NCBI GenBank assembly: GCA_016212635.1
Contig: JACRFR010000008.1
Span: 1 to 27,839 of the forward strand
Direction: 5' to 3'
DNA length: 27,839 nucleotides
Origin: Candidatus Liptonbacteria bacterium
GTDB taxonomy: Bacteria > Patescibacteriota > Minisyncoccia > UBA6257 > 2-01-FULL-56-20
Shown here: in pieces, positions 1 through 6,568 of the stretch
Layout: the number at the start of each line of letters is the position of its first letter
Position numbering within the stretch: position 1 is the stretch's first letter
The notes under the pieces: model-generated
Told to the model about the DNA's origin: nothing
The model's database searches: none
Seen by the model: only the letters and a program-made list of their open reading frames with translations
Program-made: the position numbers and the translations under genes

Positions 1-80
1 GAAAGCTAGTATTTGCAGCGGTTTTTTAAGGTCGTATTTTTGCCAGGTTAAACAAGGCGTGGAGAAACCGCTAATTTCGG

Positions 81-117
81 GAGGTCGGGCCTTGAGAATT
101 CCCCAAGGCCCGACCTC
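81..117. repeat. GAGGTCGGGCCT inverted repeat, copy 1
   Basis: Arms GAGGTCGGGCCT and AGGCCCGACCTC surround a core containing GAATTCC. Two more copies with almost the same arms lie at 8321-8356 and 13611-13647, all between genes. No T-run follows, so it does not look like a normal terminator. It is one of the dispersed palindromes of this genome. Confidence 0.85.
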
Positions 118-192
118 GGAAGCTGTGCGACGGCGTGAGGGATTACCAAATATTGAGTTGATAAACCGTCAATTTTCCGGTAGCATAATGGC

Positions 193-486
193 ATGAGTCG
201 CACCATCGACTTGAGTGACATCAAAGAAAAATCTCTGCCGGAGCTCAAGAGGGCGGGTGTCTTAAGGTCCTCGGTTTTCGGTTCTTTCGCGCGGGGAGAA
301 GCGAGTCCGAAGAGCGATATCGATATCTTGATCGAATTTCCCGATAGCAAGACCATGTTCGACCTCATTGAATTGGAAGAAAATCTAGGATCCGCATTGG
401 GAAGAAAAGTCGACGTTATCACGTACCGGTCCATCCACCACTTGCTCCGAGACCGGATCCTTCGAGAGCAAATACCGATATTATGA
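193..486 (+). CDS. mntA: MntA-type nucleotidyltransferase antitoxin
   Basis: A minimal nucleotidyltransferase of 97 residues. The GSX10DXD motif is complete: GSF at about residues 31-33 and DID at about 43-45, followed by a beta strand (ILIEF). In MntA/HepT type VII modules the antitoxin adds AMP to a tyrosine of the HepT toxin and silences it. The stop codon overlaps the start of hepT (ATGA, 483-486), so the pair is translationally coupled. No clear Shine-Dalgarno sequence precedes the ATG. Length and motif are normal for the family. A second, decayed copy of the same module lies at 2960-3398 on the other strand. Confidence 0.9.
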   Translation: MSRTIDLSDIKEKSLPELKRAGVLRSSVFGSFARGEASPKSDIDILIEFPDSKTMFDLIELEENLGSALGRKVDVITYRSIHHLLRDRILREQIPIL

Positions 487-818
487 GCAAAGATCCGAAC
501 ATCTTACTTCAGCATATTCTGGAGTCGATTGAGGTGCTTCAAGAATATCTGGCTGGCGTGGCCGAAGAAGAATATCTTGCTAATGTAGAAAAGCAAGATT
601 CGGCGGAGCGGCGGCTTCAGATTATCGGGGAAGCGATTGTTCAGTTGCCGAATGAATTCAAAGATAGATATCCCGACATTCCTTGGGCGAAAGTTGCAGG
701 CCTGCGGAACCGCCTGGTTCACGAATATTTCGACGTTGATCACAAACTGGTTTGGAACGTCCTTGAGAGATCGTTGCCGGAATTCAAGAAGCAGATCGAG
801 AAACTATTGGAGAGCTAA
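483..818 (+). CDS. hepT: HepT-like HEPN ribonuclease toxin (DUF86)
   Basis: A 111-residue HEPN protein. The RX4HXY motif is present as RNRLVHEY at about residues 75-82; in this family the Arg and His form the RNase site and the Tyr is the AMPylated residue. The upstream IIGEAI helix is also typical of DUF86 proteins. It overlaps mntA by 4 bases and is therefore the toxin half of a type VII toxin-antitoxin pair. It appears intact and is followed directly by a hairpin and T-run. The family role is established; activity here is inferred. Confidence 0.9.
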   Translation: MSKDPNILLQHILESIEVLQEYLAGVAEEEYLANVEKQDSAERRLQIIGEAIVQLPNEFKDRYPDIPWAKVAGLRNRLVHEYFDVDHKLVWNVLERSLPEFKKQIEKLLES

Positions 819-849
819 CTCCTGCTAAGAATTGCTGCGGAGTATTTTT
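818..849 (+). terminator. Terminator after mntA-hepT
   Basis: ACTCC (818-822) pairs with GGAGT (839-843), extended by GC pairs across a one-base bulge, and is followed by ATTTTTA. The loop and right arm (GAATTGCTGCGG) closely resemble a hairpin after the PAP2 gene at 2501-2527, so the terminator may come from a dispersed repeat. Confidence 0.6.
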
Positions 850-965
850 AATGGGGCAAAGTGACAACCGAGAGTTGAAGCGATAGAATTTCACCGCGCT
901 ATTCTGGTGCGGGTTCGAACCCAGGCTGACTTCTGTGACGCCAAGATTCTGATATAAGATGGGTG

Positions 966-1484
966 CTAGTTGGAATACTGGAAATACAGCGCAGTGCCAT
1001 TCCAGCCGCTCGAGGCCGCCCGGAGTACGCCTACCCCGCCTCCGGGCAGCGGGGCGGTCAGGTCCGGCAGGGTAACTTTTGTAGCCGAGTTTTCTAGGTT
1101 GGCATAGACCGAACATTTTTTAGTGGCGGTGTCCACGGTGTAGCGATAGAAAGACTCGCTGGCCGTGCCCCGCAAGGGGTCGTGCGGGACTTGGGGGATG
1201 ACGCTTGCATACTGGGGACGCTTGGCGAAGAGTTCCGCGAGGAGCGGTATCAGATCGTAGTCGCCGGATCCGGCTTCCGGCGCGTAACAGCCCGGGACCA
1301 AGACCCGGCCCACCTGATTGATCTCGAACATGCGGCGCGCATCCCGCGCCTTTTTATTGGCCGGCAAAATAGCCAAGGTCACGAACCCAGCCAGCACGGC
1401 GACAATGGCGACAACGATCAAAATCTCCGCCAAACTGAATCCCAAGCGCCACTGGCGGTTACTGGCTTGGTGGACCGGACTCAT
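966..1484 (-). CDS. Type IV prepilin-like (pseudopilin) protein
   Basis: Class III signal peptide: a short basic leader ends in RLG, then FSLAEILIVVAIVAVLAGF. The predicted prepilin peptidase cut lies between Gly and Phe, with the conserved Glu at +5 of the mature protein. The hydrophobic helix is followed by a polar region (KKARDARR) and a globular domain with two Cys, ending in a YFQYSN tail. It would be a pilin or minor pilin of a type IV pilus or DNA-uptake system. The ATG at 1484 is preferred; an upstream TTG at 1502 would only add six residues rich in Cys and Tyr. No other pilus gene is in the window, so it is a stand-alone pilin gene. Confidence 0.85.
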   Translation of the reverse strand: MSPVHQASNRQWRLGFSLAEILIVVAIVAVLAGFVTLAILPANKKARDARRMFEINQVGRVLVPGCYAPEAGSGDYDLIPLLAELFAKRPQYASVIPQVPHDPLRGTASESFYRYTVDTATKKCSVYANLENSATKVTLPDLTAPLPGGGVGVLRAASSGWNGTALYFQYSN

Positions 1485-1529
1485 GCAACAATAGTAACAC
1501 AAAATATTTTTTCACCACTAGTACGACAC

Positions 1530-1547
1530 AGTTCGCGATCGCGAACT
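1530..1547. repeat. Perfect 18-bp palindrome upstream of pilin gene
   Basis: AGTTCGCGATCGCGAACT is a perfect palindrome, extendable to 26 bp with one mismatch (ACAC/ATGT flanks). It lies about 46 bases upstream of the pilin start and could be an operator of a dimeric regulator. It is the first of three unrelated palindromes in this gap. Confidence 0.7.
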
Positions 1548-1600
1548 ATGTAGTAAGGATCGCCTCGTTATATTCTCGCCGCGCAGAGGACGTCAAATTC

Positions 1601-1643
1601 CGAATACTTGAAACCGCTAACCGCTAATGGTCTCAAGTATTCG
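1601..1643. repeat. 15-bp inverted repeat with 13-nt loop
   Basis: CGAATACTTGAAACC (1601-1615) pairs with GGTCTCAAGTATTCG (1629-1643) with one mismatch. The loop holds a direct repeat of CGCTAA. No T-run follows. It lies in the divergent gap between the pilin gene and the PAP2 gene. Confidence 0.75.
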
Positions 1644-1669
1644 CCCGGCACAGATAACCTTCCCCCCTG

Positions 1670-1701
1670 TTAACAATTTCTACGATCGTAGGATTTGTTA
1701 A
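1670..1701. repeat. Palindrome CTACGATCGTAG with outer TTAACAA/TTGTTAA arms
   Basis: The perfect core CTACGATCGTAG (1680-1691) is framed by TTAACAA (1670-1676) and TTGTTAA (1695-1701). It is about 95 bases upstream of the PAP2 start and may be a regulatory site or a dispersed palindrome. Confidence 0.65.
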
Positions 1702-1793
1702 TACATAAAATTGCTATTTCCGGCGGAGACAGATAGCATCTTTTGGTATTAGGCATCAATTAACACAAAGTAGAGAACGCCGAACCCTATTTC

Positions 1794-2471
1794 ATGCAGA
1801 GCATCTTCTATCGTTTGCCTCAAAATACCGCCGATTGTTTCCGGAGGTGGAATCTCTTCTGGCACTCCTTGGCCGTTATTTCGACCCTGGTCCTGGTCCT
1901 TTCCGGCTGGGACTGGTGGTATTTCACCGAATTGCGGAACACCGTTTTGTTTCAATTCGCATTCCCCGCGGTCATCGTTGGGGGATTACTGCCTTACTTT
2001 GCGCCCCTTCTCCTTTATATTCTGGGCAAAACTAAGAAAAGTCCGCGGCTCCGTAATGCCGCCGCCGCGCTGGTCCAAGCGGAGTTTATCGGTTATCTGA
2101 TATCAATTGCATACAAAGCGCTAACCGGACGAGCGGGCCCGCCGCACTTCTTTTCGTCCGCAATTCTGGATACCAGTCGAATTTTCCACTGGGGCTTCCT
2201 AGAGGGTGGAGTCTTTTGGGGCTGGCCCTCATCCCATACCACGGTCGCTTTCGCCGGGGCGATGGCGCTCTTCATGCTGTATTCGGATAAAAAATGGGTA
2301 CGGTACTTGTGCCTGGCCTATGCTCTCTATATTGGACTTAGTGTGTCCTTCACCATCCACTGGTTCTCTGACTTCGTGGCCGGCGCGATCATGGGCACGG
2401 TTGTCGGGGTCACCGTGGGTCGGAGCTTTAAGAAGCAGTCGGCAGGTTCTTTCTCCGGCCGAGGCAGATAG
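1794..2471 (+). CDS. PAP2-family membrane phosphatase
   Basis: 225 residues with several membrane segments and the three PAP2 motifs in order: a degenerate first motif KALTGRAGPPHF at about 106-117, the second motif PSSHT at about 144-148, and the third motif HWFSDFVAG at about 188-196. His147 and His188 would be the catalytic pair. The family removes phosphate from lipid phosphates such as undecaprenyl diphosphate or phosphatidic acid at the outer face of the membrane. The first motif has Gly-Pro-Pro where Arg-Pro is usual, so substrate choice is uncertain. It is alone between two repeat-rich gaps; no good ribosome site is seen. Confidence 0.85.
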   Translation: MQSIFYRLPQNTADCFRRWNLFWHSLAVISTLVLVLSGWDWWYFTELRNTVLFQFAFPAVIVGGLLPYFAPLLLYILGKTKKSPRLRNAAAALVQAEFIGYLISIAYKALTGRAGPPHFFSSAILDTSRIFHWGFLEGGVFWGWPSSHTTVAFAGAMALFMLYSDKKWVRYLCLAYALYIGLSVSFTIHWFSDFVAGAIMGTVVGVTVGRSFKKQSAGSFSGRGR

Positions 2472-2500
2472 CGCCGGTGATGGCGGCGCCGGCGATAAAT

Positions 2501-2527
2501 CCCGTTAGAAATTGCCGCGGGGTATTT
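2501..2527 (+). terminator. Hairpin after PAP2 gene
   Basis: CCCG (2501-2504) pairs with CGGG (2518-2521), followed by GTATTTA. The sequence matches the hairpin after hepT (818-849) over GAATTGC/AAATTGC and GCGG(A/G)GTATTT, suggesting a shared repeat that may act as a weak terminator. Confidence 0.4.
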
Positions 2528-2596
2528 ACCCTATTAGAGAGAATATCCTGTGCCAGTTCTCTAGCGGGCCGTGAATTACGAAATTGAGTATTTGTC

Positions 2597-2696
2597 TGTC
2601 ATTCCGGAATGGCCAGTAGGTCATATCCGCCCGCCTGACGGCCGGCAGGAAATCCAGGTCTGAAATTCCTGAATTCCCGCCTTCGCGGGAATGACA
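2597..2696. repeat. GTCATTCC...GGAATGAC dispersed repeat, copy 1
   Basis: Outer arms TGTCATTCC and GGGAATGACA enclose an inner part with AAATCCAGGTCTGAAATTCC. The same plan (GTCATYCC ... GGATCCAG ... GGAATGAC) recurs at 9256-9359, inside 20641-20772, at 20789-20880 and at 23665-23770. No gene can be supported between 2472 and 2959. Confidence 0.8.
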
Positions 2697-2803
2697 TGCG
2701 GGACATGAAATTAGTAGTTTCATAATTCAAGGTATATATACCGAGTCTTTCAAGGCGGGCACGAATCGTTCATTGCTTGTCGGCGGCCAAACCCTGCTGT
2801 CAG

Positions 2804-2933
2804 GGGACTGTTGCCGAACTGTCATTCGGAGTGAAACGAAGAATCTCTATGCGACAAAAACCCAATAAAAGCGAGATGCTTCGCGTTGCTCAGCATGACA
2901 AATTAGTTGAAAAGGGAGTTCGGCAACAGTCCC
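2804..2933. mobile_element. 130-bp element with perfect 17-bp terminal inverted repeats
   Basis: GGGACTGTTGCCGAACT at 2804-2820 is exactly repeated in inverse at 2917-2933. Inside is a second repeat that begins GTCATTCGGAGTGAAACG and ends CAGCATGACA. No target duplication is evident in the adjacent 9 bases. The GGNNCTGTT ends recall the two elements at 5755-5875 and 20641-20772, which do have target duplications. It codes for nothing and could be an older relative. Confidence 0.65.
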
Positions 2934-2959
2934 GTTATTCTGGAGGAGGTGATTCAGTT

Positions 2960-3304
2960 CTAGCCGGAGGCAATTTGCCGGCGGATATCTTCCACGGTCA
3001 ACTTGAAGGGTGGTAAATCGTCAAGTACCGTGTTCCAGACGCGTCGGGCGCGAACACCGGCATATTCATGAATCAGTACATCTCTCATTCCGGCAATTTG
3101 CTTCCAGGGCACATCCAGTCGGGAAGACTTAATGGAATCAGGCAGGTTTTTTACAGCTTCGCCGATTATTTCCAAGCGGCGGATAACTGCGTCCTAAAGC
3201 TGGGTATCATTTTCAAAATCGGATTGGGACTTGCCGCCGATGTATTCCTCGACTTTGGCGATGCTTTCTAGTATGTCGGCTAAGTGTACCGAAGGATCTT
3301 TCAT
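2960..3304 (-). pseudogene. hepT: HepT-like toxin gene interrupted by an in-frame UAG
   Basis: Reading from the ATG at 3304 gives a normal HepT N-terminus (MKDPSVHLADILESIAKVEE) up to TQL, then UAG at 3194-3196, then DAVIRRLEIIGEAV and the RX4HXY motif RDVLIHEY. Relatives usually have Gln at the stop position (LQDAVIRRLEIIGEA), so one CAG to TAG change explains it. A shorter product from an internal ATG at 3175 would keep the catalytic motif but lose the first helices. UAG ends other genes here (PAP2 at 2471), so recoding is unlikely. Its antitoxin partner upstream is also destroyed, which fits joint decay of the module. Confidence 0.85.
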
Positions 3305-3314
3305 GTCCGGCGTG

Positions 3315-3398
3315 TTAGAGGATAACCGCCTGTTGGCTGAAAATATTTTTCCGCAGGATCGGCTTAACCGTGTCGTATTCCACCAAATCCACCCTCCC
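3315..3398 (-). pseudogene. mntA: C-terminal remnant of an MntA-type antitoxin
   Basis: On the minus strand, 3392-3315 reads VDLVEYDTVKPILRKN then IFSQQAVIL and stop, the usual end of an MntA nucleotidyltransferase. It lies 10 bases before the hepT pseudogene, in the normal gene order. The N-terminal part with the GSX10DXD motif is missing: the reading frame runs into a GC-rich repeat at about 3393. The gene was therefore cut by repeat insertion or deletion. Confidence 0.8.
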
Positions 3399-3470
3399 CT
3401 TATCTTAGGGGGGTAAGGCGGGGTCTAGAATCCTAACCCCCTCTGCTCCCCCTTGGAAAAGGGGGAGAAT
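3393..3470. repeat. CCCTCCCC-type dispersed repeat
   Basis: Two imperfect hairpins in a row: CCCTCCCCTTATCTTAGGGG and CTCCCCCTTGGAAAAGGGGG. Similar units occur at 11738-11783 (inside a gene) and 15989-16030. This copy stands exactly where the antitoxin remnant loses its reading frame. Confidence 0.75.
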
Positions 3471-3500
3471 GGGATTTGTAATTCAGCGTAAGTATAGCAG

Positions 3501-4049
3501 TTAAATCCGGCGCTTAATGCTGCGATCAAATGTCCCCCGCCATTCTCGGGAATCCAAGAAAATTGTGAGCGTGGCCAGAGCCAGACCGAAATCGCGCACC
3601 CCGATCGCGTTCCAGCCAAGTGTCGCCGCGATGCCGAATAAGTGTACACCTAAAATTAATGCCGCCCATCTGGACCAAAGGTTAGTGGCCAGAAAGATAG
3701 AACCGACTATTTCGATCCCGCCATTTAAAATAACTAAGGTGGCCGTCGAAAGACCAGAAAGAGATATGGCCAGGTCGGGCACGAACCCGATCCAGTTCAT
3801 GGGCGCCGTGACCTGGGAGACGCCGAACCACATAAATACTCCGGCCATCGTGAGACGCAAAACAGCCGGGGCGAGACTAGGCGAGAAGGAAGGTAATTTT
3901 CGGATCATATTAATTATTGTGTTTGGCGGATAACGCTTATTTCCCGAGCTTGTCGAGGGAATACGAGCATGAGCTCTCCGCCCAGCGACGAACCCAATTA
4001 TCGCAACGAACACAATCCCTCCGACTATCGGTAAAATCCTGTTATTCAT
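3501..4049 (-). CDS. DoxX-like integral membrane protein
   Basis: 182 residues. The part from about residue 48 resembles DoxX/DoxD-type four-helix membrane proteins: VLRLTMAGVFMWFGVSQ, then WIGFVPDL, LVILNGGIEIVGSIFLATNLW, and WAALILGVHLFGIAATLGWN. In other bacteria the family is linked to quinone or thiosulfate redox chemistry, but the function here is not known. The ATG at 4049 starts an extra N-terminal membrane helix (ILPIVGGIVFVAIIGFVAG) and is supported by a TATAAT box 13 bases upstream; an internal ATG at 3908 would give a plain DoxX protein. Between the two lies the repeat-derived peptide IPSTSSGN at about 30-37, so the N-terminal extension spans a repeat insertion. Confidence 0.7.
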   Translation of the reverse strand: MNNRILPIVGGIVFVAIIGFVAGRRAHARIPSTSSGNKRYPPNTIINMIRKLPSFSPSLAPAVLRLTMAGVFMWFGVSQVTAPMNWIGFVPDLAISLSGLSTATLVILNGGIEIVGSIFLATNLWSRWAALILGVHLFGIAATLGWNAIGVRDFGLALATLTIFLDSREWRGTFDRSIKRRI

Positions 4050-4062
4050 AGTCTAGCGACTA

Positions 4063-4091
4063 ATTATAAACCGCCTGGCGGATAGGCGGCA
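4063..4091 (-). promoter_or_regulatory. Promoter of the DoxX-like gene
   Basis: On the minus strand TTGCCG (4086-4091) and TATAAT (4063-4068) are 17 bases apart. Transcription would start about 6 bases before the ATG at 4049, giving a very short leader and supporting that start. Confidence 0.6.
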
Positions 4092-4132
4092 ATCATCCAT
4101 CCAAGTGCAGTAGTCCGGGTTAAATAAATCGT

Positions 4133-4180
4133 CCCACAACATTCCAACATTCTTGAGACTGTTGGAATGTTTGTAGCGGG
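4133..4180. repeat. ACAACATTCCAACA palindrome, imperfect copy
   Basis: CCCACAACATTCCAACATTC matches the left half of the perfect 44-bp palindrome at 10138-10181; the right half here (CTGTTGGAATGTTTGT) has diverged. It lies between the ABC-F gene end and the DoxX promoter. The gap 4092-4201 holds nothing else recognised. Confidence 0.75.
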
Positions 4181-4201
4181 GGCGGTGGATGAGTCGTAGG
4201 T

Positions 4202-5656
4202 TCAAAGTACGGCCAGGTCCAAGACTTGGGTTATTTTTATCTTTTCAACAAAATCCGGTACGTGGCTGACCAGGATCATGGCGCCTTCGTAGGCGTTGAG
4301 TGACTGGGCGATGACGGGAATATGCCGGAAGTTGATGTGGTTAGTGGGTTCGTCCAATATCAGGAGACCTGGCCGCATAAGCACCAAGCGGGCGAAACTG
4401 GCCAGGCCCTTTTGGCCCTCGGACAGCGCCCCGATCTTAGTTTTTAACATTTCCGCATCCAGAAGGAATCCGGCCGCGGTGGAACGCAGGTCCTGTTCCG
4501 TGCCACCTTGCATTACTTCTTGTAGCGCCGCGAACACGGTCGAGTTGAAATCCAATGTGGAGAAATCCTGCCGGTAGTAGCCGATGCGCACGCCGGAGGT
4601 CACGTGTTCGCCCTTGGCTTGACCGGTTGCGAGTTTTTCCAAGAGAGTGGTCTTGCCAATGCCATTGGGACCGGTCAGTAGCAATCGCTCCTTTTTCTTC
4701 AGCGTAACCGATACTTTTTTCTGCACCAGTTTGTGGTTTTGGGCGATGGTCACGGAGTTCAAGCTGACAATGCGGCCGGACAGATCGGCCTGGCAGGGGA
4801 TCTGGAACTTACGGATGGTTTTATCCTCTCGCCGCGACTCCACCTTTTCTTCGGACAGAGTTTCGATCCGTTCTTTCATCTTGCGGGCCACATCGCGCAT
4901 ATGGCCGCCTTTCTGCGCAAAGAAATTGGCTTGTTCCTTACGGTGAGCGATATCTTTTTCCAGGCGGACATTCTTCATGCGTTCGCGTTCCAGCCGGTTA
5001 CGAATCTCTCGCACCACATCGAAGTAATTGCCGGTGTATTGCTCGATCTTTCGGGTGAAACTATCCAAATACAGCACGCCTTGAGTGAACGTGTTCAGAA
5101 AATCCGCGTCATGCGAAATTACAATACAGGTCTTGGGGTAATTAACCAGGAAGTCGGTTAGGTGGGCGATCCCCGCCGCGTCCAAATTGTTGGTGGGCTC
5201 GTCCAAAAGCAGGATGTCGGGATTTTGGATAAGCGCTTGCGCGAGCAGTAGGCGGGCCTGTTGTCCACCCGAAAAAGTTCGGATCTCCCGGTCCAGGGGC
5301 GCGTGCAGGTTCACTACTTCCAGTACCGCCAAAATCCGGGGCTCGAGATCATAAACCTTGTGAGGAAATACTGCCGCAAAAAACTCCCGCACGCTCAAGT
5401 CTGCTTGTTCGCGGGGCATGGCTTGTTTGGCCGTAGCGAGCGTCAGTCCTTTTTTCACGACTACCGTACCGGACTCCGGCCGCAGGGTCCCGGCAATGAG
5501 CTGAAAAATGGTGGTCTTGCCGGCGCCGTTCTGGCCCATCAGCGTCACCTTGGAGTCTTCGCGCAGAGAAAAGTCTGCCTCTAAGAGAATGGGCCGTTTG
5601 GGGCCATGCTCGAAGGTGACTTGGTTGAATCTAATAATAACCTCCTTGGGCGTCAT
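4202..5656 (-). CDS. ABC-F family ATPase (ribosome-associated type)
   Basis: 484 residues with two ABC domains and no membrane segment. First domain: Walker A GQNGAGKTT, signature FSGGQQARLLLAQAL, Walker B ILLLDEPTNNLD. Between the domains is a charged helical linker (RNRLERERMKNVRLEKDIAH). Second domain: GPNGIGKTT, LSEGQKGLASFARLV, LLILDEPTNHIN. ABC-F proteins bind the ribosomal E site and act in translation control or antibiotic protection. The second signature is LSEGQ and the usual TNHLD reads TNHIN, a change at the D-loop Asp; both catalytic Glu residues remain. The ATG at 5656 is chosen because the family fold begins directly after it; a GTG at 5713 would add 19 residues of no known kind. 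Confidence 0.9.
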   Translation of the reverse strand: MTPKEVIIRFNQVTFEHGPKRPILLEADFSLREDSKVTLMGQNGAGKTTIFQLIAGTLRPESGTVVVKKGLTLATAKQAMPREQADLSVREFFAAVFPHKVYDLEPRILAVLEVVNLHAPLDREIRTFSGGQQARLLLAQALIQNPDILLLDEPTNNLDAAGIAHLTDFLVNYPKTCIVISHDADFLNTFTQGVLYLDSFTRKIEQYTGNYFDVVREIRNRLERERMKNVRLEKDIAHRKEQANFFAQKGGHMRDVARKMKERIETLSEEKVESRREDKTIRKFQIPCQADLSGRIVSLNSVTIAQNHKLVQKKVSVTLKKKERLLLTGPNGIGKTTLLEKLATGQAKGEHVTSGVRIGYYRQDFSTLDFNSTVFAALQEVMQGGTEQDLRSTAAGFLLDAEMLKTKIGALSEGQKGLASFARLVLMRPGLLILDEPTNHINFRHIPVIAQSLNAYEGAMILVSHVPDFVEKIKITQVLDLAVL

Positions 5657-5745
5657 AGCGAGCTCTAGCCTATATGTTTTCGGGTTAAATAACAAATGTC
5701 GACCACGGACCACTAACCTCTAACTTGCCGACCCCACCCTCATAT

Positions 5746-5884
5746 TGGGCGCGTGGCGCTGTTCGGAAACGTCAAAAAGTTATTCCCTGAGCCCGTCGAA
5801 GGGTAGCTTTTTGGCGGGTACATGGCATGGCCCTCGACAAGCTCGGGCAATAAAATCGGTGGTTTCCGCAGCGCCTGGGCGCGT
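5746..5884. mobile_element. Miniature inverted-repeat element with 9-bp target duplication, copy 1
   Basis: TGGGCGCGT occurs at 5746-5754 and again at 5876-5884. Between them, 5755-5875 begins GGCGCTGTTCGGAAAC and ends GTTTCCGCAGCGCC, its inverse with a two-base deletion. The interior carries two CCCTCGACAAGCTCGGG-type repeats, one in each orientation (about 5784-5803 and 5831-5848). No gene fits inside. A sister copy lies at 20641-20772. The right duplication ends on the first T of the TTGACA box of the abiE promoter. Confidence 0.88.
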
Positions 5885-5912
5885 TGACAGGGGATAAGCC
5901 CCGCTTTATACT
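5884..5912 (+). promoter_or_regulatory. Consensus promoter of the abiE operon
   Basis: TTGACA (5884-5889), 17-base spacer, TATACT (5907-5912). The spacer holds GGGGataagCCCC, a small inverted repeat; AbiEi antitoxins are known to bind inverted repeats in their own promoter, so this is a possible operator. Start of transcription would be about 5919, giving a leader of about 22 bases to the ATG at 5942. Confidence 0.8.
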
Positions 5913-5941
5913 GAAATAGTCCATTTCATTTTATCTACAAT

Positions 5942-6568
5942 ATGATAGAAAAACTGAAACGCGTACAAGTAGAGGAAAAACTCAAAGATCTGGGGTTCAT
6001 GGTGTTCTCCCCCCCGGAGTTCCGAGGGGTTTTTAGGGCGTCCCAAAAGACGGCCTCGATGTTCATTATGAACAATGTCAAAAGCGGCTTATTTATTAAG
6101 TTGCGCAACAATTTTTATATGCTCAAAGACAGTAATCCGGATTACTGTCTCGTCGCCAACAGACTTTATCAGCCCTCTTACGTTTCTCTGGAAACAGCGC
6201 TTTCACATTATCACGTCATCCCCGAAGTGGTGTACGGCACGACTTCCGTTACCACTAAAGCTACGAGAGATTTTAAAACGCCCATTGGAAATTTCAGCTA
6301 TCAGCGCATAAAGGTAGACGCGTTTACGGGCTACAACCTTAAGGAAATTGACCGCCACAAAGTATTTTTCGCCGAAGCGGAAAAGGCGCTGGCGGATTAT
6401 TTATATTTCGTTGATTTGAAAAGGGTTTCGCTGAATGATCGCTTAGATTTAAGGAAAGTTAACAGATCTAAATTGATCAAATACGCTAGATTATTTAAAC
6501 GGTCGAATATGATGGAACTTATCAACCTCATTTATGCTAGATCGCGCAAGCCTGCAGCAATTTATTAA
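5942..6568 (+). CDS. abiEi: AbiEi-like antitoxin / transcriptional regulator
   Basis: 208 residues. The N-terminal part forms a winged-helix-like region ending in LRNNFYMLKD, followed by the typical YQPSYVSLETALSHYHVIPE segment and a C-terminal domain (GNFSYQRIKVDAFTGYN). These features match AbiEi-type antitoxins of type IV systems, which repress their own operon and counter the AbiEii toxin without direct contact. The next gene starts within its last codons (35-base overlap), so both are translated from one mRNA. Confident by context with the nucleotidyltransferase downstream. Confidence 0.82.
   Translation: MIEKLKRVQVEEKLKDLGFMVFSPPEFRGVFRASQKTASMFIMNNVKSGLFIKLRNNFYMLKDSNPDYCLVANRLYQPSYVSLETALSHYHVIPEVVYGTTSVTTKATRDFKTPIGNFSYQRIKVDAFTGYNLKEIDRHKVFFAEAEKALADYLYFVDLKRVSLNDRLDLRKVNRSKLIKYARLFKRSNMMELINLIYARSRKPAAIY

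Noticed and set aside
17..72. AGCGGTTT/AAACCGCT inverted repeat at the window start
   Set aside because: The arms are only eight bases with a 40-base loop; too weak to call.
2526..3016. Two short frames in the repeat-rich gap
   Set aside because: They are translations of dispersed repeats (for example HSREGGN-type peptides) and have no start signals.
3194..3196. UAG read as Gln
   Set aside because: UAG ends the PAP2 gene and others; the partner antitoxin is also destroyed, so decay is the simpler reading.
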